Shown here piece after piece: positions 18,207-26,720 of a DNA stretch of 26,720 nucleotides (its first letter is position 1; every line of letters starts with the position of its first letter). The position numbers and the translations under genes are program-made. The notes under the pieces were generated by a model. That model did no database searches, was not told the origin of the DNA, and worked only from the letters and a program-made list of their open reading frames with translations. The stretch is from Hydnum rufescens UP504 (Eukaryota > Basidiomycota > Agaricomycetes > Cantharellales > Hydnaceae), in the NCBI GenBank assembly GCA_014904985.1, contig MU129024.1, forward strand, positions 3,232 to 29,951, read 5' to 3'.

Positions 18207-19636
18207 CACGAGTCTACTAGATCCCTGAAGAATTTTTTACCCTCGGGCTGTTTCCGGGAGCTTTTTACAGAGATCCGGAATGACGTCAGGTGGAACCTAG
18301 ATCCAGAACCCAGGGGGGTCAGCCCATTCATGGATTTCAGAAGGGCAAATGCCATCTGATCAATGTTCAATCAGAGCTCGTGGGCGTGGGGGTCCCGACC
18401 CAACTTGATTTCTGCCCGGAACCCCAAAGACGGTCCGAAAAAGCTACTATAATATCTTTCGATCCATGTTTAAATATTTGAATTCAGATAATTACTCCCG
18501 TCAGCGATATCTGAGTCATTAGAGGAGTTAGGCGGTGGATCCCCGAAAGAATCCCGAATCATAGAACAGGGTAATGATCTGTAATGATGTTGAGAAGGTC
18601 TCTAAAGCATGAGCTGCACTCACACTCCATACAGGGCATGACCTTGGCACACCCCTTTCCTCAGAATCCCAAGAAACAAGGGGAAAGTACTATGGGGAAG
18701 CCCAACCCGAGGCATCCGGACGCCGTGACTGGTTGCAAGATAGACCGTGGAAGTTCCCGGTAAGCATCGTCCGTACTCCCACAAGGTACTAAGTCTTGTT
18801 CTCCAAGAGCCCGGGTGTATGCCATATATATCTAGTACGTAACGGTGCCTAAAAAAGGCAAGGCATATGTACTGTAGTAGGAATGCAGATAGTAAAAATC
18901 AGTAAGCAACGGAAATTGAACGACCGTGGGAAGGGGATAAGCGGATGGGAAGGATGTTCACCAGGGAGGGGGCAGGATGGGACAGTGACGAGATGAATGG
19001 GACGGCTATTGGCAGGTGTGATAGAGTGAACAGAGAAAAACAGAAAGGAAAAAGAGCTTACAGTATGATGGGAAAGGGAGGCATAAGGGAAGATTAATTA
19101 ATCAAGGGGAGATCTAATACAAAATTGGCTTGAGTCGACTCCAAGTCCAGTGATTTAAGATAAAGAGGAGGGGGGCTCGGAATTGGCATGGCATGGAGGG
19201 GGAATCGCTGTGTGGCCCACACGTATCGGAGGGTAAGGGGAAGCACCGAAGGATGAGAAAGCAGTTGGGAGGTTCTGTCAGACTGGCGGGCTTCATAAAT
19301 ACGTGAACAATAAGGCAATAAGGCTGCACAGGCCAGCTGCAGGGCAGTCTTCCGGAGTACCGCGGCTCGAAGTCGAGAAAGAGGGGCAGCCCGGCGGTGC
19401 TCTTATCGCACCACCCTTTGCGTACAGCTCAAACGGCTCCACCCAATTGAGCAGCTGCAACACTATCCAAAAGGGGGAAGGAGATCGTCGGGAATGAACT
19501 CTCGGGTGGCTACGACTGATTACATAATGCCCATACCCGTGCGCGCATACCTTCCGCTGAGCACCAGTGCTCTCCAGCTGCGAGTGAACACGAAGCATCA
19601 TCGATCGACTTCGGGTAGCTGTGGATTAGGGTCCCT
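18207..19636. other. Intergenic, nothing recognised
   Basis: Several ORFs of 60-100 codons occur on both strands (for example minus 19293-19601). None shows a recognisable motif or convincing splice structure. The purine-rich stretch near 18900-19100 is low complexity. No repeats shared with the rest of the window were noticed. Confidence 0.4.
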
Positions 19637-20090
19637 CATTTCGCGGCATCATGCCCGCAAGAAGGGTGAGCGTGGGATGGCTTGCGGGGAAATTGTATTG
19701 TTTCCGAATATCCAGATATTGACGCCTCGCTGGTACCGCGAGGCACTGAGACTGGGGTTCTAAAATGAATTTAATCGCGAGTCACCCGTTGCACGCATGT
19801 AACTGATTGTATTAGTCTTTCTCCTTATAAAACACCCCAAAATATGGAGGCAAACTCACATCCCTTTTGCGATGCAAATCCCCCACGATTCGAAGATCTA
19901 CATCAGTCAGTCTCATCCAATTTCTTACCATCGTGCTCCGAGTCATTGATGTGTTTTCCTCCCAGAGGCCGGAGATGGGGCGCCTGTGGTAGGAACGACG
20001 GGCACGGGAGTCGAAGTGAATGGAGGGGGTGGAGGGAACGTCGAGGACGTCGCCATCTGTGAGTCGCGTCATCATTCGAATCATGACCAT
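19637..20090 (-). CDS. Weak candidate for a small three-exon gene
   Basis: A minus-strand frame from ATG 20090 is open for 54 codons to a GTAAGA donor at 19928. A possible acceptor follows after 31 nt (CTGACTGATGTAG). A 38-nt exon ends at GTGAGT near 19859. An intron of about 100 nt ends in CATTTTAG at 19760, and the last exon reaches a TGA near 19637. The splice sites are good but the first intron is shorter than usual. The product is about 105 residues, Arg/Ser-rich, and I recognise no family. Unspliced, the first frame simply continues to 19812, which is the alternative. Confidence 0.25.
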
Positions 20091-21116
20091 GTTCTCAGAC
20101 CTACCAACGCTTAGCCAACGTCTACAACTTCAATTTTCCTGGCCGTACAACGCGTAGACGCGCAGTTGGATTGCCCCCGACCCCGATGATCATGATTTCC
20201 CTACGTTTTTGGATATTTGAACTGCAGGCAAGATCATCCATCCTCCCCTTGGCTCGTTCCTAACCAACCTAAGCACACGGACAGATCAACTTAAATCTTC
20301 ATCGACTGTGAGTTAGTATACTAAGTGTTCAGGCTCTTTCAGGGAGATAACGAAACTCACAGCCTGGGTGGACCTTCCGCATCCGACAAAAAAACCACCG
20401 CCCAGAGCTAGGCGTCCCTATTCAGTTCGCACTCCATTCCACCACGACGTCGTGTCAGAAAAAAAATGAGGGGGATAAGTCTCCCGGGACATGGAGTTAT
20501 TGTAGTACTATTCCTCGAAAATCAATCCTCAGGAGACGGCGAGAGCCCAAAAAAACACACGTAAATCCGTCGTTTATTTTTCTTTTGGGCCGTACGCCGT
20601 CGGTAAGACGAGTGAGGACATCGCAGAAACTTTCATCACTCCTATTTTGGAGCGCAATTCGGCAGACTCCGAACGTGACATCCACCGTCACAATTTGAGT
20701 CATGGAGTTGTGTCACGCGTCACGCAGAGCCTTTGAACTAAGAAAATCTCGGTGTGAGACAAAATTTTGCCCGTAGTTGAACTAGTTGCTCAAGTGTCAG
20801 ATGTCGCGGGGGTCCTTGAACTAACGGCCACCTGGGCGAAAGCAAAAAATACTGTCGCGCAAAATCTGGCTGAACCCACGGTCAAAACAGTACGGTACAG
20901 CCTGAGTACTGTAAGTCATGACTAGTCACTGACCCACACTTCGGGTAGATAAGGGCAGACGTTAGCAGAGAAAAGTGAGTGTAGACCAGTTTCCATTCAT
21001 TTGATAGGTCGCATCTCATAAGCAGACATTCAGGTATGCTGGCTGCACCCTACTCGAGCGGTGCGCCTTGTTCCTTCATTAAAATTGTAGCAAGCTTCGT
21101 CTGGCTCCAGGAGGGT
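20091..21116. other. Intergenic, nothing recognised
   Basis: No supported gene. A minus-strand ORF at 20497-20703 has no recognisable motif. Short palindromic stretches occur (for example AGTACGGTACAGCCTGAGTACTGT near 20885-20915), without an obvious function. Confidence 0.4.
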
Positions 21117-23459
21117 GGAAAAGGTTGTGGCTTTCTACAACATAATTTTGATGTACAGTAAGTCCGAGGACAAGTACACAGCAGATTTTTTTAGACCAAG
21201 TCGTACCGGTTTTACACCATCCAACATATCTTCGCAATCTTCCACCAGGTTCATACACGTAACATATTATACATAAAAGAAAAATGTCCTAACAGATTCA
21301 AATCATTTCAGCACACCGACAAGTGCAGTCCGCCACTGCGCAGACCGAATGCACCTTCCCTTTTGCATCCCCAAAGAACCAATCCAGCATGTGCCCTGAG
21401 TGCCCACCATGTCGGCAAGCCTGACAAAATACCATCGCATCATCGATCGTATCTGTACATCGTACAAATTAAACAACACAGCCCACATTAATTTTCATGT
21501 GCGCTCACCTTAAATGAAATCGCATCAGCGAGTTCAATATGCCGTGCTTCTTCATCAGGCACGCCAATAGTCATGAGGCATATCACACATCGAGGCAATT
21601 TTCGTTGACACGACGGGCAAAAATCAGCCTGCAGTGACATTGTCAAACTAGCGGACAGGTGCTGATAGAAGATAGCTGACCTTGACCCTCCCATTGATGC
21701 CATACGGACCACTTTCCGTAGGCTGCGACGAGTTGATGATCCTGTTGCAGTAATTACACCGTACCTCCAGTTGCCGGGGCACCCATTCGAACGGCGTGAC
21801 CTCCCCATCGTGAATGGCGGCCAATTTTATTTCCCCCCGAAGCATGTCGAACTGACAGCGGTGGTGGAATAGTCGCCATGAGTCCAAAAGATTCTGATAA
21901 CCTTCAATCCACCGTTCCGAATGATTGTCGAATGGCTTCGAGCGCTCACTCGGCTTCCATCGAGCTGGAGAGACGCACGAAGCCAGAATCGCAGCAGTTT
22001 GAACATCACCTGTGTTGTCCAGAATATGCTTGAATCACATCCAATGCCAGGGGATTCAGACCAGTAATGAGAAGCGCTTCGATATCCCCGTAACGCTTCA
22101 TACTCTCCACGAGGCCACGGAGATATTTGGTCAACTATAGCACGATCATGTCAGATCTCCCAATTGGATGAAGCGTGACGATAATTGTACCTCATCATCA
22201 GGAAGGAAAAGAAAAGCGATCGCCAATCGCTCACGAAGGGGAATACTCGTCTCCTGCAGCAAGATATCCTCCCAACCATCTCCAACCAGGTGAGAAAGCA
22301 TCGTTCGAATATACATGTTGGTATTCCGCACCGCAAGCCGCTTTAGATGATCCAGCCATGGGTTCCGTTCACTGGCACTAGGGTGCTCCACTAGCATTTT
22401 GATCGTTCCAGATAGCATCTGAAGCGCTTCATCTAAAACAACTCATTAAAATCACCCGGATAGGAGATAGATCAAGGTCATTCCACATACTCCGACTACG
22501 TAAAAGAATTTCGATGGCGAGCTCATGATTTCCCAGAAGGACTGCCCAGCAAGCGGCACGCTCCGCGTTGGCGTTCTCTTCCCATCTAACAAGAAGCGAG
22601 GGTGAATATCCGTGTTGCCTAAGGCAGCATGCAGAAATATGGCGAACCTCTGGATGGCTTGCCTAAATTCTGCATCACTGTAATCCCAACCAAGAAGGCC
22701 TAGCGCAAACTGCCTGCGTGCGACTTTCGAAGATTGAACGGTGGCTGAGGGCATATCCTTCTTTACACCGTGCGCACGCCCTCCATTAATGGTCTCGATT
22801 GCCGCTTCATACTGTAGGCGGGACGAGTCACCTGCTGATTTGTTTCGGGACGATGGACGGCGATGGCCTCTTCCAGAGGATGTGCGTCCAGTGGCGCCGA
22901 GATTCGAGTGAGTTCCCTGCTGATCCGAGTGTAATGTCCCTCGTTCTTTATCTTCAGCAGGTAAATTTTTGCTGGGAAAAGATGGAAAGCCTTCCCAGAT
23001 GCTCAATACGCCTTGATACGTAAAGTCAAAGCCATGGAGTCGGCTAGATTCGACGCCCATGATGGTTCTGGATGCTGTGTGACAAGACTGCATTCGAAGG
23101 TTACGTGACGAAGCGGAGAACTATACTTACAGTCCATCCACTTCCACAGCGCAGGCAAGGACTCTACGTCAGTGATAGGATTCCTGGTAGCGACGGAGGC
23201 ATTATGAATCATCTGGATTAAGATCAGGGTTCAAAAGTGGTCGCGGCCCCGTGTAAAGGCCAAGTACTATTACTGACACTTTCAAGACCATAGCCAGCCA
23301 TGACCCGTGCACGCATCACTTCCGATATATCCTCGCGCATCACTTTGGCAAGTTCGCGATGGCCCTTACGGGTCACTGGTCGGACATCCTCGGGCGCAGA
23401 AGACTTCAGCAAACCAGTATCATGTTCGTCCTCTGCGAGACGTCCCTTCGACTTGGATC
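21117..23459 (-). repeat. Segmental duplication, copy 2 (within the longer SEA4/MIOS gene)
   Basis: Counterpart of 14210-16735. Identity by eye is about 96-98% over exons and introns alike, so it is a DNA-level duplication and not a retrocopy. Similarity starts at GGCTTTCTACAACATAATTTTGATGTACA downstream of the gene and ends inside exon 5 near 23459. Orientation is direct, with about 4.4 kb between the copies. Confidence 0.9.
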
Positions 23460-25332
23460 GCGAGGCATTGCGGGCGGCCGACACCGATCGTGCATGCCCG
23501 AGCTCAAGGTTCGCCGTTGCCGATGGCGTGAGAGGGAGCCGTCGCATCGTAGAGGGCGAACGCGCGTAATTTTGATTCAAGTGGCGCGATGCCGAAAGGG
23601 AAGACTGACGATGAGGTTGGGACGTTGGCATGGAGTCTCTGACAACCGGGAAGGGCAGGCGGCCTTTCCGATCGTCCTCCCCCTCGGGAGGGACCTCGCT
23701 GTGTGTTGTGATACCAGGGGAGTCGCTGATTTCCTGGGTGATTGCGGGAGGGATGGAATGCTCGATGTCAAGTTCCCACGGATCCGTGTTGTACATGTAC
23801 GAAGGGAGGATACGATCATCTGTAGATCGATATGCTGTTCCCGTACTAAGTGCGAGCTCTCCGCGCGCGCTCCAGGAATGATGAGCTGCAATTGTCGGTC
23901 GCGAGATATCGAGAGCACCTTCTTTCGTCACAGTTAAGATGTATGCGTGGCCGTTCGTTCCGTCCAAGTTGGGTGCGAAGGTGAACGAGGACAGAGGTTG
24001 TTCAAATACCTTGCCTGTCGTGCATTTATGAAAATGAGTAAAAGTGGGCTACAGTTGATGCGAGTGGAGACTCACCTTTCCGTGCGTGTCCCAGGAGAGG
24101 GAGATGTGAATCGGCCACTTCACTAGTGTACTCTATAGCAGAAGAGGCAGATACCCCAGAGTCAAGGCGAAGATGCTGTATTGCTGCCGTCTCGATATTC
24201 CCAAACTCGTGCTCTGTTCGCGGTCCACAGCAGTCGGCTCAGCTTCCATTAGAGACCACAAGCGAATATTAAATGCGTCTTTCTCAAGCGTGCCTATAAT
24301 GCCTCTCCGTGCGGGCGAGAACGCTATATGTGTGAGTGTTTTCCCCAACCGTGCACCACTGGCATCACTATGAGCATCTCCGTCCGAGAACGCGAGGACT
24401 GGCCGATCAATTCTTCGTCGGTCCCAGACTCGCACACCGCCGTCGTCACCGTAGCTAGCGAGTTTAAACTCGTCAAAAGGGTCGTAGCATAGCCCGAAGT
24501 GGGCTTTCGTTTGGGAATTGAAAAGCAAACTGGATTGAGGCTCAGAGGGCTCACGGATGTCATATATACGGAGGAATCTAAGGCCAGCACACACTGCCAC
24601 CAGATACGGCGTGGAAGGCAGGAAGCACATCGATGAGATTACATCAGCGAAGGCGTAGCGCCGCAGAGGTCCCCCGTGGTCATTATTGGGACGGGGGGAA
24701 AGGCGAGGGAGCTTGGCAGACCAGTTGGTATCGTCAAAGGAAGATTCCGTAGCAATACTCTGGGATGCTCTCTCGACATCCCAGATCATCAGGCTGTATT
24801 GGCCCCTGACCTTATCTAGACCTGCTGCGAGATAATTGGGATTTGTCGGGGAGAATGAGAGCTGGAACATGTCCAATCAGCGGAGTAAGTATTAATTATT
24901 ATGAGTTTGTACTTGCGTTATTACACGAGCGAGAATGCTGGATATTTAGTGAAGCCACTGAAGGCTTCATTGGTGCATGGGAAGACTGGGCTGGTGAGAC
25001 CGCATTTGCGTTGATTCTCGTGAGATCAATCCTTCCGGTACTAAGACCGATCGCAATAAGGTCACTGTAACCTGAGTGTGGTGACCATGCGAAACACTAA
25101 GGTCGCCACGGATAAGAACGATGTTGGCAAGACACTGGGAGCATTTTGACTTCATCAGGGACAAGTCGGACTGCACTGTCAGAAGCTTTATGTAGTCATT
25201 CTGAGGAGTCAATATCAGCACAGGGTACTAAGCAAATTACTGCCAGAGAGAGCATACGCGTGGGCTCCATTCGTATAGTTTAATGTCGGCCCCAGCCCCC
25301 ACGACAAACTTGTTCGAGCCACAGGGTCCCAT
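21298..25332 (-). CDS. SEA4: SEA4/MIOS-like WD-repeat subunit of SEACAT/GATOR2, with apparent frameshifts
   Basis: SEA4/MIOS is part of the SEACAT/GATOR2 complex, which relieves inhibition of TORC1 when amino acids are present at the vacuole/lysosome. I infer 12 exons: 25241-25332, 25136-25175, 24917-25096, 24076-24861, 23278-24014, 23131-23212, 22648-23074, 22491-22585, 22191-22432, 21681-22134, 21509-21628 and 21298-21452. Start ATG 25332 gives MGPCGSNKFVVGAGADIKLYEW. Propeller blades follow (FAWSPHSG, LSFSPTNPNYLAAGLDKVR, SYGDDGGVRVWD, IAFSPARRG, PLSSFTFAPN), then the solenoid, then CNYC/CPSC/CVIC. Expected length is about 1,100 residues. Problems: exon 4 needs a 32-nt intron (24133-24164) or a frameshift to join exon 5; exon 10 has one extra base near 22022; exon 11 lacks its last base, which puts the CQAC-HGGH motif out of frame. 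Confidence 0.85.
24862..24916 (-). other. Possible GC-AG intron 3 of SEA4/MIOS
   Basis: Exon 3 ends RSCNN and exon 4 resumes LSFSPTNPN, matching the family's R-S-C-N-A-L-x-F-S-P signature. No GT donor in phase exists. GCAAGT, the strong consensus typical of GC-AG introns, is at the right place (24911-24916). The acceptor is TTCCAG. Exon 3 is then exactly 180 nt. Confidence 0.55.
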
Positions 25333-25635
25333 ACCGCGATCTTTCTCGGCCACTGTGTTTGCATGGCCGCCGCTGGAGGCAGGCAGTAAATGTCACGGCG
25401 ACTGTGACTGTGACGAGCCAACAAACATGGAGTCGCCACACACTCAGATGCAGGCTGCCCTGCTTGAGCGCATATCCAAGCATGCAGTGAGTAAGCCCCA
25501 GCTGGAGTAAATTATCGTATTGACCTTTCTGGTGCGAAGACTCTTTGCTTTGAAGCCCTTATCGAGTGAACACTAGATATCGGTATTTCACTCGTTTGCT
25601 CGTATTTTCAAGGATTCTCGTGATAACTTTCTGTA
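25333..25635. promoter_or_regulatory. Upstream region of SEA4/MIOS (intergenic)
   Basis: About 300 bp lie between the chosen SEA4 start and the end of the next minus-strand ORF. The frame upstream of the chosen ATG is closed by a TGA about 70 bp further up, which supports this start. No TATA box or other site stands out. Confidence 0.35.
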
Positions 25636-25914
25636 CTACCCAGAAGTGAACACTGCTAATGCAACGTCTAAACCACGGCTCAGCTGTTGACTAACTATCG
25701 GGCGCAATGTCCATTCAACCTCGATCCAACCAACGCGCTCCCTGATCCGATCGGATTCACGAAGAAGCCGAATAGCTTTCCACGGGCCTGCTTGCGCGAT
25801 CTGGGATACAGTATCCCGGTTGAGTGAGGTGAAATGGGTCGATGGGATTGTGGAATCGACGCTCCATTTTTCCGGGTCGCCGAAGACACTGCCCTCCTTC
25901 AAGAAAACATCCAT
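25636..25914 (-). CDS. Unidentified exon or C-terminal fragment
   Basis: A 92-codon minus-strand frame ending at TAG has balanced composition and no repeats. It contains HFTSLNRDTVSQIAQAGPWK and a charged RLLRESDRIRERVGWIEVEW stretch. Just upstream of the ATG, GTAGACAG could be a splice acceptor, so it may be the last exon of a gene running in from the right. I recognise no family. It lies upstream of SEA4 in tandem orientation. Confidence 0.4.
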   Translation of the reverse strand: MDVFLKEGSVFGDPEKWSVDSTIPSTHFTSLNRDTVSQIAQAGPWKAIRLLRESDRIRERVGWIEVEWTLRPIVSQQLSRGLDVALAVFTSG

Positions 25915-26373
25915 GCTCTGTCTACATGTTTGGTCAATTCAAACATCAGACGCACTAGCTCGATAATCTTTCCCGTGCACGTTTCTCATTATACCGTTTT
26001 CCAGACCACAGGCGGGCGCATGTCAATGCGCTATGTTCATTATGTCTTCCCGCTTATCTATATAGGGTGGATCCGCTATTTCTCCTCGCCTTGAACATCA
26101 GTGAAAGATTTCCTAATGAAGAATGGTGCTTTTGTGTTCTCAAAGAGTGCAAGACATGAGGCTTTTTCGACATAGATCCCTTATTGGTACGGGCGACGCC
26201 GCCATAGTTATTTCAAATCATATTGCCCCAATACAGTGAGGCCGTCGGCTTAACCTTACAGCCGGTAAAATAGCATCTCCGCTATGCGAGCGCCCTGACT
26301 AGAAAGTATCGGCGCTTATTCCCTGCACAGTCGGCCTAATATTCCTTACGACGGGACAGCCACTGATACTGGG
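25915..26373. other. No gene seen
   Basis: Only short chance ORFs occur here. The stretch could hold introns of a gene linking the flanking minus-strand exon candidates, but no splice pair is convincing. Confidence 0.35.
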
Positions 26374-26660
26374 CTACCTGGGTCGGCAATCAGACCAAAA
26401 CAAATCATACCCGCCAGACTCGGCATCAGCCGAGGCCGTGCCGCAGTGACTGAGACTTATAGTCTTCCTGAAAATATACGGGATCCCCTCTTCTTCATCT
26501 GCCTCTCTGTAGGCTTGGTGGAACGTCCCTTGATCCACTTCCTTACCCTCTTTTCCTCGTCCATACCATGTCCTCCATCTATACCCCACCGGTTTCAGCT
26601 CAGCCAAATCAAAAGTCGAGCCCGTTTTCGACCACGTCGCCAGGCATGGGTACGCTTGTC
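26374..26660 (-). CDS. Unidentified exon, partial gene
   Basis: A minus-strand frame is open from a TGA near 26660 and passes TGSTFDLAELKPVGYRWRTW, then a Lys/Glu-rich stretch (GKEGKEVDQGTFHQAYREAD), to about 26480. After that the sequence looks less protein-like. TATTTTCAG lies near 26475. The frame is probably an exon of a gene extending off the right edge. No family is recognised, and a link to 25636-25914 is possible but not shown. Confidence 0.35.
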
Positions 26661-26720
26661 AAATACTCCTCTCTATTCACTGACGGAAATCCAACTAGCG
26701 TATTTTTGCACGAGACTCAG

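Noticed and set aside
19303..19763. Plus-strand ORFs as a gene downstream of the inverted repeat.
   Set aside because: No motif and no splice sites. They overlap minus-strand candidates of similar weakness.
23359..23937. 192-codon plus-strand ORF.
   Set aside because: It is a shadow of SEA4/MIOS exon 5 on the minus strand, which fits the gene's splice phases.
1..26720. Search for a Starship-type captain recombinase, transposase, reverse transcriptase or defence-system genes.
   Set aside because: No YR/DUF3435, DDE, RT or nuclease motifs were recognised in any long open frame, so no autonomous mobile element or defence system can be claimed.

Overview
This window looks like nuclear DNA of a filamentous basidiomycete, probably an agaricomycete. 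The evidence is short (about 40-100 nt) GT-AG introns with CTAAC/CTRAY branch sites, a gypsy-type solo LTR, dense repeats, and a multi-exon gene for the SEA4/MIOS subunit of the SEACAT/GATOR2 complex. There are no bacterial operons and no ribosome-binding-site logic. The species cannot be named from the sequence alone.

Layout. (1) 1-8087 is a repeat landscape. About 20 units alternate hairpin A (a stem built on AAAAAGAGCAGC/GCTGCTCTTTTT) with hairpin B (CCACACACCCGC/GCGGGTGTGTGG). Many units also carry spliceosomal intron signals, so that hairpin A sits inside a roughly 90-115 nt predicted intron and hairpin B ends the predicted exon. The reading strand is minus, except in one inverted unit where the intron lies on plus. 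The block from 1117 to 8087 is bounded by inverted repeats of about 215 bp. It holds a palindrome of about 660 bp (5430-6090) and is interrupted by a solo LTR (3458-5141) with a target-site duplication. (2) 8057-13055, minus strand, is one long decayed gene with an intact intron-bearing 5' end, several in-frame stops and frameshifts, and low-complexity repeat tracts. (3) 13056-14200 is mostly intergenic, with GC-rich short repeats and one unidentified ORF. (4) 14210-16735 is a 5'-truncated duplicate of the 3' half of the SEA4/MIOS gene. (5) 16736-21116 is gene-poor, with an inverted-repeat pair, a repeated hairpin, a tRNA-like fragment and one weak small-gene candidate. (6) 21298-25332, minus strand, is the longer SEA4/MIOS copy, with a seven-blade propeller, an alpha-solenoid and a C-terminal zinc domain; it carries apparent frameshifts. 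(7) 25636-26720 holds two unidentified minus-strand exon candidates.

The SEA4/MIOS product would act at the vacuole/lysosome surface in amino-acid control of TORC1. Its two copies are damaged in complementary ways. The 14.2-16.7 kb fragment has intact 3' exons but no propeller. The 21.3-25.3 kb copy has the propeller but frameshifts in its 3' exons.

The strongest candidate for something undescribed is the hairpin/intron array: tandem amplification of an intron-exon module with covarying stems inside a TIR-bounded, palindrome-containing element.
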